Shown: positions 34,165 to 46,171 of the stretch, piece by piece
How the letters are laid out: each line of letters opens with the position of its first letter
How positions within the stretch are numbered: position 1 is the first letter of the stretch
Origin: Pegea sp. RAD2-039
Taxonomy: Eukaryota; Chordata; Thaliacea; Salpida; Salpidae
Direction: 5' to 3'
NCBI GenBank assembly: GCA_034620365.1
Contig: JAQGEQ010000231.1
Location: forward strand, 213,417-277,416
DNA length: 64,000 nt
Notes under the pieces: model-generated
What the model was told of the DNA's origin: nothing
What the model saw: only the letters and a program-made list of their open reading frames with translations
Databases searched by the model: none
Position numbers and translations under genes: made by a program

Positions 34165-34480
34165 CCTACTTAGGTCGAGTACGGCCATGCTGGATGTGAT
34201 CCAAAAACAGTTTCAAACACAGTGAAAGAAAAATAACTAGAAAAGATTCTATTTTTTGTGATACTTACTGGTATCGATGTTAGGTAATTTCATACCGTGC
34301 TTGCAAATATGTTTAAAATGAAAACAAGAACGGCCAATGCTACGTTTGCCTTTTGTGAGCTCTCCATGCAACAGACCCTTTGAAATCCGTCCGTCTTCTA
34401 TCCGTTGTATTTGAGCGAGCCAGCGAATCCTGTGCTGACTAGGCATGCTCTACATTGTTTTGCAGGCCAGTGCGCTTCAA
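34165..34480 (-). mobile_element. Fragment of the second LINE type (C-terminus of ORF2)
   Basis: The minus strand from 34446 reads HRIRWLAQIQRIEDGRISKG then LLHGELTKGKRSIGRS and CKHGMKLPNIDTS. This is the C-terminal signature of endonuclease-reverse transcriptases (RWLGH...RMDDGRIPK...GEL..GKR..GR). It shares the 3' flank GGCCATGCTGGATGTGATCC with the interrupted element at 18105-20765. Confidence 0.75.
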
Positions 34481-36515
34481 GATAAATTTTATGATTGGTT
34501 TATGAAAAATAAATAACAAGTAAAATTTTATTGGTTAGTTAATTTGTAACTCAATCATTTCAATAAACTTTTTAGATAAGTTTGAAAATGTATTTACGAT
34601 AATCTACCAAACCTGGCTATAAAGCAATAGGCTCAAGAGAAAGTGTTTCTTTAATTAAATGACATCGGCTGAAAACAAAAAATTATATTATAACAAAGCA
34701 ATTATCGATAAACAATAATTTATTAGGCTGTTGGATGAGAAATACGTAATCAAAATATTCAGTTAGTGACTACAAACAAGAACATAAATTTGCTTTATAT
34801 ATTCGTGATGGTTTGGTTCAAAAGCAGGTAATAATTTTGACCAAAAGCTTGTTGGAAAATCTGTGGGTTCAAACTTTATATTATAATATTTTACTACAAA
34901 ATATTCATAAATCAACATTTGTTTTTAAATTTTGATTAATTAAAGTTGACCAATAGCGAATAAGAAACTACCAACACACTCAATAAAGTATCTGAGACTC
35001 ATTTCAGCTCAGAGATTTAGGTTCAAAAACTGTTAAACAGATTCCACGGAACTCTTAATTAATTATATTTCAATTTATCAATAGATATCATAAATTAAAT
35101 GAGCTATTGTAATTATTTGAAATAGATAATGAGCCCATTAAAATCATCAAATAAGTATGTTTTATCAATCACTAAGTTATATTATTATATACTAAGTCTT
35201 ATTATGAAATTTTCGGCCTAATATTCACTGCAACATAATTTGTATTTAAACATTTCCTTATGAATACTTTTAGAGGAAGAAAATTTGATTCAATGTAAAC
35301 ATTTTATTATAACATTTGTTAGTCAAAGTTTCAATTTTGAAAATTATTAAATATATTTAAATTTCTAGTTCTTTAATTTACTTTGTATTAAATACAAGAC
35401 TTTAGTCAGAGATAAAAAAATAGATTTACAAAAAATTATTTGGTGAAAATGTTTTAAAACCAATTTTAGAAATGATAATATTGAAAAAGTAATTTAAAAA
35501 ATAAATAAACAAATTAGTTTATCAGGTATATCCAGACATTAATTTTGTAAGATTAAACTGTTAGGAATAGTGGGTAGGAAGTTTATGTATTGTTTAATAA
35601 TATTCAATACTATTAAAGCGTAGTTTTAGTTACTACCATTAAGGCAAACATTTTGCAGACTATTTTCATTAATGCAGATATTCATGACCGTAAACCTAAA
35701 CTGGAAGTTTAACTAAAAGAATTTGTCTTGTGGGAAGTCTAAACATTAACATCAGGTGGTTTTGTAGTTCACTAAAGAACTAATGAATAAAAAGCTATCT
35801 AATTTCATTTGAACATCAGAAATAAATTCTACGTTTTCTTCTTAAAAAAAGATCTGAATTTTCAGAAATATGAAAAATAACAAAAATTTGAACACAAACA
35901 ACAAACATGTTTACTTTAAGCACAACGAAAAAATATAAACAATAAACATATAACCTCCTGAAAAAAGATTCAAATGTGTAAATTTAGTTGAAACATGAAA
36001 GCAGCAGCTATTCAATGAATTCGAATAATTTTTGGAGTTTTAAAGCTTCTGCACATCTGTATATATGCATTTAAATAAATACGAACAAGATTTTACCCTT
36101 TTAGTAAATTTGTTTTTGATAAATTCATCGAATTGCAGGAAGCTTGAAAAATGATTAGATGTGATCAGAGTTTTAATGATATAAAAAATCTTTAATTTAA
36201 ACATAGGTAAGGAAAAAGACAATAAATATAACACCAGCAAAAGTGAAATATCTTTCTAACACTTCTTCAGTTCTTCTAAAAATTCGTCCAAGGACTTTTA
36301 TTCAGAGATTTTTTAGGACGAATCACTTTTTGTTTATTTAAGTGGCAGATTTTACAAATTATTTACATCACGCAAGAAAAGAGGTAGGTTGTTTTCATTC
36401 CACTAACATCTGAGACTTCTTCCACCAAATGAGGTCGATGTTTTTCAATTAGATTCTTCCTTATCATCCTACAAATCCATCTCACAGTGAAAGCTTCTCC
36501 ACAAAGTCCCCAAGA
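34481..36515. other. AT-rich DNA 3' of FGFRL1
   Basis: No exon, RNA gene or repeat was recognised. Confidence 0.4.
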
Positions 36516-39500
36516 TTAGTTCTTCTCAGAGTCTCGATTGATCGAGGGCTCGGTTGAGGACGCCCCAGTCAAGTAGCGATCTGCTGTTTGTAACGTAGCA
36601 ACAAAACTTCGTAAACAACGCCGCGAGTGATGCTCATTACATCGGTGATGATGATGGTGGTGATGACGAGTCACTTTATGAGATCGATGATGAGTATGAA
36701 GACTTCGTATCGATGACGTAACATCTGTTCTCGCGGTCGAAGATCGACTGCACTGTGAAGGAGGGGAAGGGGGCGGAGGGTACGGAGTGATGTAGCTGTC
36801 TGACATCTCAGTTTCATAGGGTGTAGCGTTGACTCCTTTTACTCCAGATGCAATAGAAGATTCATATCCGGGAAGAGACATTGTTAGATGATCCTGGATT
36901 GGGTAGATGATGTGATGAGGAGACAAGGAAGATTCTCTTCTTCGATCGGTAGTAGTGTTACAGATGCTACTAAAATCTTCTTCTCGAGAAGTGATCTGAA
37001 ACTGATCTGTAGATTTCTGAACCCCTGGAGCAGAGTTCAAGATGCTGAGAGACGTGATCGGAGGATGTTGTTTAGAAGATTTTGATCTGCTAATCAGGGA
37101 GCCACCGATTGCTTCAAACTTATCCCTCTTGCACAAGCAGTAGCTGAAAATTGAAAAACTTGATTGGCTAATCGTCTCCAAGGTCATTAAGTTAGCTTTA
37201 AAAACGTCGGCATCTTAAACTGATTTACAAATATTAAATATTTATCTTCAAATATTAGATGTTTACAAAACATTTTTTTTAATTTAATCAACTCACACAG
37301 TGAAGACTAAGACTACTAAGCCGGCTAGTAAAGTGGGTAGAAGGATCGTTAGTAAGAGAGAGAACTGTCGCTGGTTTCCATTGGATGAAGAATATACACT
37401 TCCGGATGAAATTCCTACAAAAAATCGTAAAAAAAGTTTATAAATCAAATGGATTCGTGAAATTTCACAAGCGTTTGCGTAAAAGTTAAAAAAATTTCAA
37501 AAGATCTCTAATAGTTGACAGTTGAATAAACTGTTTGAAGTAAGAAAATTTCTTCTATGAATAAAAAAACTGATAATAGTCAAGCTAGATCAGATTTTTA
37601 GTGGATATAGATTAACGTAGTGTTTCTAAAGCTAATATTTACTAGTCTGATAAGTTTAAAGATTTTTTTTGTAGAAAATGACGACTTTTAAGCAAATTTA
37701 TTAAGTGAGATAACAAACAAATTTAAATCAATTTTAGGTGTAAAAAATTTCATAGCTATAAAACGTTTATGTTTTACACATTGTAAACAAATAGATACGC
37801 ACTTGGGTGAACACTTAAAAAAGCATAACGGAAGTTGAAACCCTGTACATTCAGAGCAAGACAAATGTAGAGACCAGAATCTCTGCGGTGGTCGGCATTT
37901 TTAACAGTATACTTGCTAAGATATGTCCCATCTTTCATCTGCATCATCTAATATACAATCGACAAGTTTTTACTAAAGTTAAAAGTTCAGAATTAATGAA
38001 AAGATATTAAGCAAAAAAAGTAAAGTTTTTGATTGATGATTTACAAAAGTTTGAAAATGACTTTTTGATTTGAATTAAAAGAAATTTACAAAAGAAATTT
38101 ACTCACAGGTTGAATCGGTAGAATCATGTAAGCAGATTCACCAATCTGAACCGCTTGATCTCTTTCTTCAGGTAATACAGAGTTTGGGTTGACTTTTTTT
38201 ACCCATTTTACTGTAGGTTTATGTTCACTCCTAATTCTACATTGTAAAGAAGCTATTTTCCCCTCAGAAACAGTGGTGTTGACAGGATGGGGGGAAACCA
38301 ACACAGGCCGTTCTAAGTCCTTACCTAAATAAACATTGATGAAGTTATTCATATACAAATGAACTGAAACTTTTTTGTTATAATACGCAGAACTTTCACA
38401 TCAACTTGAAACTATTTATTTTTCAAAGTGTTTCAAGTGACGAATAATGAATTTAATTTATAATGTTTTGAAATCTTAAAACAAAATAAGTTTTTTTAAC
38501 CAATCATCATTAAAAAATCGATTCTTTTAACTTTTGATTTCAAATAACAATTTCTTGTCTTTACAAAAAGCAACTTTAATAATCTTCAGTAAACTTCTGA
38601 TTAAATGTAAATTTTTGGTTTACAAAATAGTATACTATATATCAATTATTTTTTTGTTTGAACTAAGTTTATTTTATAAAAATCAAGATAATATTTTAGA
38701 TTAAATTATGATTAATCTTTAAAAAATTAAACCTATTTAGTAAAGATAACAAATATTTGATGAAAAAGAATTTACAAAACACTGCCCAATCGATTATTAT
38801 GAAGTTTTGAAATTTAATGTTTCAGCAAATCAGCTTAATTTGAAATAAATCGATATTTTAATTCAATTCGTCAGTTTCAATAATCTCTTGACAGACAAAA
38901 GGCTATTCATCTTTAAAAATGAGGATTATGATATAAAAATGATATTTCAAAACGACTCGATAAAGATTTTATTGTTTTTAAGATTCTTATGATTAACGAC
39001 GAAAATGGTTAAATTTAGTTTATTAATTTTAAACATTTGATAAAACTCAAATATATTCATATAAAAATTCAAACTGAACTGAATAACAATTTTCTTTAAG
39101 TCGAACTTGAAGTATACTAAACCAAGAAATATAAAAAATACAATACAAGGTATTAATTATTAACTAGGCCAGATAAACCATTAATCACTTGAATTGAAAA
39201 GCTGGTAACCGATAAAGAGAGGGACCATTGAAAGATCAATCTATTGAAAAAGCACATATAAAATATAATAGCAGATTGCCGAAAGAAACGGTTTAACATA
39301 AAAGCTTTTCTGGTCCTATCAGGGTCATCAAAGATAAAATAATTTTAAAACAGAGAGTATTACAAAGGAGTTAAAAAAAACAACAGTTATTTGAAAGGTT
39401 ATTCGAAAAACATTTGTGGCTACATCAGTGTAGTAAATTTAGCTAGCTATAAAAGGCATCATTTAAATGTCTTAGTTTTCATCGTCTTGATTCGGCCAAA

Positions 39501-42500
39501 AATAAAATAGAAGAGCATTTTGTTCTTATCTGTACGGTCCTGGATACTCCTACCAGACAACTCTGATAAAATTTCAAATTTACTTTGTTTACTTTGATCT
39601 TATCCTTAAAACTTAATGAAACTTTCTTTTAAGTCCAACCTAAAACATGTCAGCGGCCATCTTAAACTTTAAAGCCTTCAACTTTGAGCGCCTAAAGTAA
39701 CTTTTTACTCTAATCTTTTTTTGATGTGATAGACGTGAAACTCTGATCCCTTATCTAATCAGGAGATGACTGCAGTAAAAATTTCATCTTTTTATATTTC
39801 TTCAATGATTTTTGTTTGAAAAGATATTGAGATCAGTTTGTTAGTAAATAATGAAGAGGCAGATCAATTTTACTGAATTACTTTTAATAGTTTTATTTTA
39901 ATAAAAACCTTTTTACCAAAAAAAGTGTCTAAGAAAAGATTTTCACACTTTTATCTCTACTCTTAATTACCACTTGAAAATGGTTCAACAAAATGACTTT
40001 TACGTGAACAAAACTTACCGATTACTCGGAGTGTGTATTCGTAAGTTATTTCTCCTTCGCTGTTCCAAACTCGACATTTATATCTACCACTGGCATTGGG
40101 TTGTACATGACGTAGCACCAACGTCCATTGAGGTCGTTTCTGACGCGTTTTAGAAGTCGAACCAAAAGTCAAATTTCCATCTTTGAACCTGATTGTAAAT
40201 TGAGAGTAACGAGGAGGTTGAAGCATCTCGAATTTCGCTGGATAATTTTTATTAAAGGATTTAAAAAAAGAAACTTAAACTTTTATCTCGCTGAAAGTCA
40301 CGTGACTGAGCTAAGCGCGTTACCTTCATTAGATTTAACGATCAAAGTTTGAAAGTAAAATGAATTGATGTAAGTAACTGATTACCATTCGATTTTGGGT
40401 CGCGGTTTTCCGTTCGCTTTGCATTTCAACTTAACAGTCGCATCACAAGGCTTTATGATCGTTAGTTGCCTCATCTTTACTGGTCGGCTAAAATAAGGCT
40501 TTTCTAGTAAAACACCAAAATGTTAGTCCAACTGTTTATATTTATGGCAATTTTATTTACAAATTTAAAATCTAAAAGATTAATCTGCAAGTGATTTGAA
40601 CTTTGAGTAATCTTATTTTTCCGTTTTTTATCTCTATCTTTAACTCACTTAGTTTTGGTTTTTTGTTCGTCTTTGCTGCATTTTCTTCAGCCTTTTCTGC
40701 AATTGAAGCAAAAATGAAAGTTTTTAACAAAAAAAATATTTCTGATTAAATGTAAATTATGAATAAATTGTGAATTTGTAATATTCTTTGAAATATTATT
40801 ACTGTTTTTAATTTACTATAAATTTAAATAAATAAACCAAAAGGGTTATTTTATTAAAATGATATCTTTTATAACAGATTTAAATTCTTGTTAGTTCTTT
40901 GCGATTTATTTCATTTACAAAAATGATAATTTTATCTAGTTTTTTCATTATTATATACTCCTCAATATCGGAAAATACTTATAAACAAAATAATTATACA
41001 TTTTAACTCCTACTTTCATTCTATTTATGCTACAATTTCAATTATACTCAAACTATATTTACAAATTGTTTTTAGAATTTAAATTTCAAAACAATAAACT
41101 CTTGAAATGTCAGAAAATTTTCAGGTTAAAAACGACTTTTAAAATTAATGGTTATAAATTTTCAAGTTTTTATCTTCTTCAAAACTGAAAATTCTGCTTT
41201 TTAAGGCTCTCATGACACTAAAAAACGTTTTTTACGTTCTTTTTATATTGATGAGATTAAATATTTTCTCATAATTTATTAAAAATACATGTTTGCTAAA
41301 AGTTAAACAAAAGACTTCAATGTGGGGAATAATAACAGCTTATATTGAAAATAAGTGCTCCGTTAATGACTTTTTGAATACGTTGAAGACTTTTGGTTTT
41401 TAAGAGTGGTACTCAAGCCTCCAAAATGGTGCGGAAAATTTTGTGACAAAAATTAAAGTTAAAATTTCAAAATCAACAACACCTGGTAAAGAAATTAGTT
41501 TGTAGATACAAAACTCAACAATAAACCTCAAATGAAAAAGTTCACATAGATTTGAAACAACAATAAAACAGTCGATTGTTGTTTTAATGTTGTTATACAA
41601 TTTTGAGGCTTATAAAAAGTATGACGCTGTTACGCTAAAAAAGCTGTTTGCTTAAAATATCTATTCAAAAACGGTTTATTTAAAAGAAGCTTGACTAATA
41701 AAGCTAAAAAAAGGAAGTGATTGAGATTTTTCCATTTATGAAACTAGTTTTTTTAAAAAAGGATTTTTTTAGTACTATCAATAATATATGATAACAAATA
41801 AAATATGACTTTAAAAAATTAGTTATAAAAACTTGTAGAACAAAATGATTGAATTTTTTCATCATTTTACTAATTTTGTAAATAATGCACAAAAAGAATA
41901 ACAATGAAAACAAACAATTATACTAACAACAACTAACTTTACAAATAAATGAACAAAGAAACTGTACACGGGTGTGTAGATGTCAGTAGACTTTAAAAAA
42001 CGATTGCTTTACTTTACCAATATCTTAAATCTTCATATGAAGTTATCTATAAAGGTGATAAGCAAGATTGCATATCGGAAATATTGGCGAAACTATTATC
42101 TAAAAGTAAATAACGCGACGATATGAAGAGATCATTTAATTCATTGAATTTTTTACCGCCTAACACAGTTTAACCTTCCTGTGTCTGCAACACGGGATTC
42201 CCCTAAATGTAAATGACAGTTTTAAACTCTTTTATATACCGCTACTTAACATTTCTTATTCATGAGTTCCAACAATAATTTATTCTCTTTAAGAACATTC
42301 AACTTACTTGGGATTTTCTTCGAGATAAATCAAATGATTTTGATTTGCTATTTTAGCGACTGGTTTAATATTTTTGATTTTATTTTATAAAAACTTTCAC
42401 GAAATAAATACAAGTTTGAAAGCTCAAAAAAAGTTTTACGAGTTGTAAAAAAATCTCATTGAAGAAAATAGATTTATTTCAAGCGATCATTGATAATATA

Positions 42501-45500
42501 TGAAGACGCAAAAAGACTTAAAGAGCAATCTTTTTATTATGGTTAATGATATTTAGTTTCAATTTAACTTGTTGATTTTCATTACTAAAAATTCTCGGAT
42601 TAGTTTATATTTTGGCTTTTTAATATTCTTTTCAAAATACTCCTTACTAAAAGCAAATAAAGTTTACAAATTTAGCTGATTATTTCTAAATAAAAAGTTT
42701 AATTTCGCTTGTAATAGCTTAATATCTTCTGTAGCATCTTCGGTAATGATATTTAGCAGTTAATATATGATCGGTTACTTTTATAAAACAAACCAACTTC
42801 TAAAATTCAGAAGCTATCTAACTGAATTTTTATCTAAGTTTTAAAAGAAGTTTTTTGTTTTTATGATTAAGACATAATAAAGTTTGTTGAAACGATGTTG
42901 CATAGAATCAAAGGATTGAAAGAAGAAATTTTAAGAAATCAGAAAATATAAACTTTGTATTGAAATCATTCATCAAACACTTTATGTTCCTTCTAACTTG
43001 AATAAAAAGATAATGTTGCAACAATTATAGCAGCTGATGAATTAAAACGGTTTTTAAAGGCAAGTTTATCGTTGATTTTAAATTGAAAACAAAAGCAAGA
43101 AATAATACTTCAAATGAAGCATTAGGTCGGGTTTCTACTCCACATGACATCAAAGGTAAGTTTATACTAGCTGGGAAATTGTCGTGCTGTCTGTAGTTTC
43201 AGATTATCCCTACTGATGCAAAAACAAGGTTTGATGGAAAAAATCCCTAAAATAAGCACAAGCTTGGATTAAAGGTGTCGTGTTTGCATCGCTTAGCTAG
43301 GTAAGGATAACGTAAAATGAACAAAAGTGCTTTTACATGTGTATTGTTCAGTTTACGAGTAATTTTTGTGGCAAAATAAAACTCAAGAAAATTTTGCTTG
43401 CAAAATAAAAGTAAAATCAAAGAATGCTTTGAAACAACAGATACTTAACTTTGTATACACTTGATTACTCCTGAAGTTTTGATAATAAACAGAAAACATT
43501 TTGTTCACAAGAAGTACTACATCGTCTTAGTGACTCCTTTGAACAATTTAATGTAAAGATTTTTATCTGAAGTCAAATATACTCCTTCAATATTTCGGAA
43601 ATAAGAATGTGTGTCAATTAATTGAAAAATCTTGGGAGTGTTTAGATTGTTTTTATAAGAGATGTTAACAAACGAGAATAATTTCATCATTTTGTTGGTA
43701 GTGTTTATGCAATTTTGAAAAACTTAATTCAAGTTGTCTCATATTTCGAGCAGACGTTTCATGCCGGTTTTCAGTGCAAATAAATTATTGATAATTTCAT
43801 CATACAAATATTTTTCGAGTTGTTTCGGTACTGTCGATCATCTATATTCTAATTTGACTCCTTTTTTTAAATTCAATTAATATGACGTCATATATTTTTC
43901 ATTTTTTTCATAACAATTTTAGATTTTTATATTTACAAACCAATTGCCGTTTTTAGATATCAATTTTTTAAATTTAAATTGAGCTTTTCTAAGTCATTTT
44001 TTCAATTTTGATAAATTCGATAATTTTATGAAAATTTCTATCAACAAAAGTTGATTACAAAGTGCCAAAAATTCTCTTTAATTATAAATTTGTTTGATAT
44101 GAATAAAAACTGTTCAAAGCTTTCTAATAATATTTAACTTTCAGTTAGTTTTGAAGATCACCAAAGAGTTTGTTTAGCATTTCATCTAGCGCTTCGAGTT
44201 TATTAAAACATACAAAGAGATTGATTACTTATTGATATCAAGCTCAGACTAATACAACAATCGTATAGAGAATTCAGCTGCTAGGTAGACAAACACTTGT
44301 TTAAAAACCTCCTTAAATCAAGTTTTGAATGAAAGATCAAATTATTTATGAGGTATGTTTTGAAGTTTTAACCGTTAGAACCATCAGTTTATCATAACAT
44401 TGAATCTGCCTAACGACATTGAATATTAGAAGATTTAAAATATCTTGATTTTTATGTTTGTACAATTATGACGAAGTATACATCTAAAGATTTGATACTA
44501 AAACTTCAATAACCAATAACTTACGGAAATCGTTTTTGATCTATTTAATTTAAGTCACTACAAAATCTGTGAAGAGAAACTTGAAAACAGAGAATTCAAA
44601 ATACGAAGGAATCTAGTTCAGTGACAAAGCTACAAAGTATAAAATGTTATTGTGTAGATTTTGGCATAGGTTGTATTTGGAGTAGCACTCGGCGGTACTT
44701 ACACTACAATTACCTTCATTAAGCGGCAGCTGGTAATTAAGAATAAGAGTATTCTATACACAAAACTAAAACCAGTCTTTACACAAGTCTTTTGTGAGTA
44801 CATGTACAAAAAACACATTAGAAAGCAACATTGGTAATGTAAAATTGAACAACATTATCAGTAACTAGTTAATTCGTCAAATTTATTTGGTTATTATTTA
44901 ATACCTTCTTCAGATAATTTTAAGTATGCTCATAATCTATCCTAGAAACATAGCATCACGATTAGGCTGAAATTCGTTTGTAACTCTGATACTTTACGCT
45001 ACAATTAACTTGTTTAAGATTTTAAACTTACCGATATTCACATCAAAGATTCATTGTCTTAAAGCTTAGAATATTAGCTGCTAGATCGGAAAATTATTCC
45101 TTTCGTAATTTTTAACATCTTTGCTGAGCTTTCTCGACTACAAGATGGAATTTAAGAAGATTCTCAGCCTAAGATGCCTTCGGGGCACGAAAATCTGTTC
45201 ATGATTCAAAACGAATAAATCAACTCTAAGTTGAGAAACGAGCCGAGGAACGGGTGTATTTGAAATATGACGAAAAAGACTTTTACTGACTTAAACTCAG
45301 CTTATGTAAAAGAGCAAACATCATTTGTAAGATTTTTCTTGTTTACTACAAGCTCACCTTCAACAGATAATTGTATCTGAACGTAAGTAGTCCCAAAACC
45401 ATTTGTAGCAATGCATTGATACAAACCATCATCTTCGGTTTGCAAGTTTTTAATTTTCATGTTCAATTGCTGCTGCTTATATCGTTTCCATGAATTATCA

Positions 45501-46171
45501 ATTGAAGTACCTGATAAAAATTCACTTATATTTCTATAATTTCTTCAAAATATTGTTCAGCTATTCTTTGTGTATTCTTAATTATCATGAATAAAAAGGA
45601 CAAGAACAAACCATCCTTTTTCCATCTTGAGTGCAATTTTGGATGACCAGTTATAAGACATGGTAGTACCATAGTTTCACCTAAATAACCAGTTATCATT
45701 TGTACATCATTTGATTTAATACGAGGAGGCATTCCACCTGCAAAAGTTTAAATATTTCATAACATAAATCTAATTGAAGTCAAACAAGTTTAGTTTTTCT
45801 TTAAATCATAAACTTAATTACATTTTTTTGTTTTATGCATTTATTTTTTATAGAAATAAAAATCATGTTTAATAGCTAATAGGAATTTATTCATTTTATC
45901 AACTAATTTAACAGCATAAGAAAACGATGAAAATTATAATATTTTAACTCTTTCGCTTTAAAAGTCCAATTAATCAACTAGTAAAATAAATGTTCCCGAT
46001 ATTTGTTCTTTAAAAAAAATTTTTGAATATAATTTGTCTAAAAAATTTTCATATGAAAAATAGAACGACCGAAAACTTAAATGAAATTAAAATCAACCTA
46101 CAGCTACATTGAAGAATAGAAGTAAGAATTATTGCAATAAATATCGCTGCTTTTGATAACGTCGCAAGCAT
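36516..46171 (-). CDS. FGFRL1: FGFRL1 (FGFR5), Ig-domain FGF receptor-like protein without kinase
   Basis: Exons: 46102-46171, 45612-45737, 45358-45510, 40649-40696, 40386-40503, 40019-40237, 38107-38324, 37803-37947, 37297-37414 and 36516-37143. The signal peptide MLATLSKAAIFIAIILTSIL leads into Ig1 (GETMVLPCLITGHPK; DDGLYQCIATNGFG), then a Lys-rich linker, Ig2 (FSRPVKMRQ, VKLKCKANGKPRPKIEW; GRYKCRVWNSEG) and Ig3 (PVLVSPHPVNTTV, ASLQCRIRSEHKPTVKWVKK; SGLYICLALNVQGFNFRYAF). A membrane segment LLLTILLPTLLAGLVVLVFT follows, and then a cytoplasmic tail of about 210 residues. The tail contains PPPPSPPS and a His-rich stretch (LHTHHRSH, HHHHHHHRCNEHH), as in vertebrate FGFRL1. The protein binds FGF at the cell surface and modulates signalling; planarian nou-darake is a relative. 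One intron is 4.7 kb, the rest are shorter. The junction inside Ig2 (40386/40237) is out of phase by one base. ATTTACAG before the ATG suggests a 5'-UTR intron. Confidence 0.93.

Noticed and set aside
34860..35035. GGTTCAAA boxes suggestive of tRNA B-box
   Set aside because: No cloverleaf or A-box partner was found around them. No tRNA or rRNA gene was recognised anywhere in the window.
36888..37085. Plus-strand ORF opposite the FGFRL1 tail exon
   Set aside because: It is antisense to a well-supported exon and has no recognisable features of its own.
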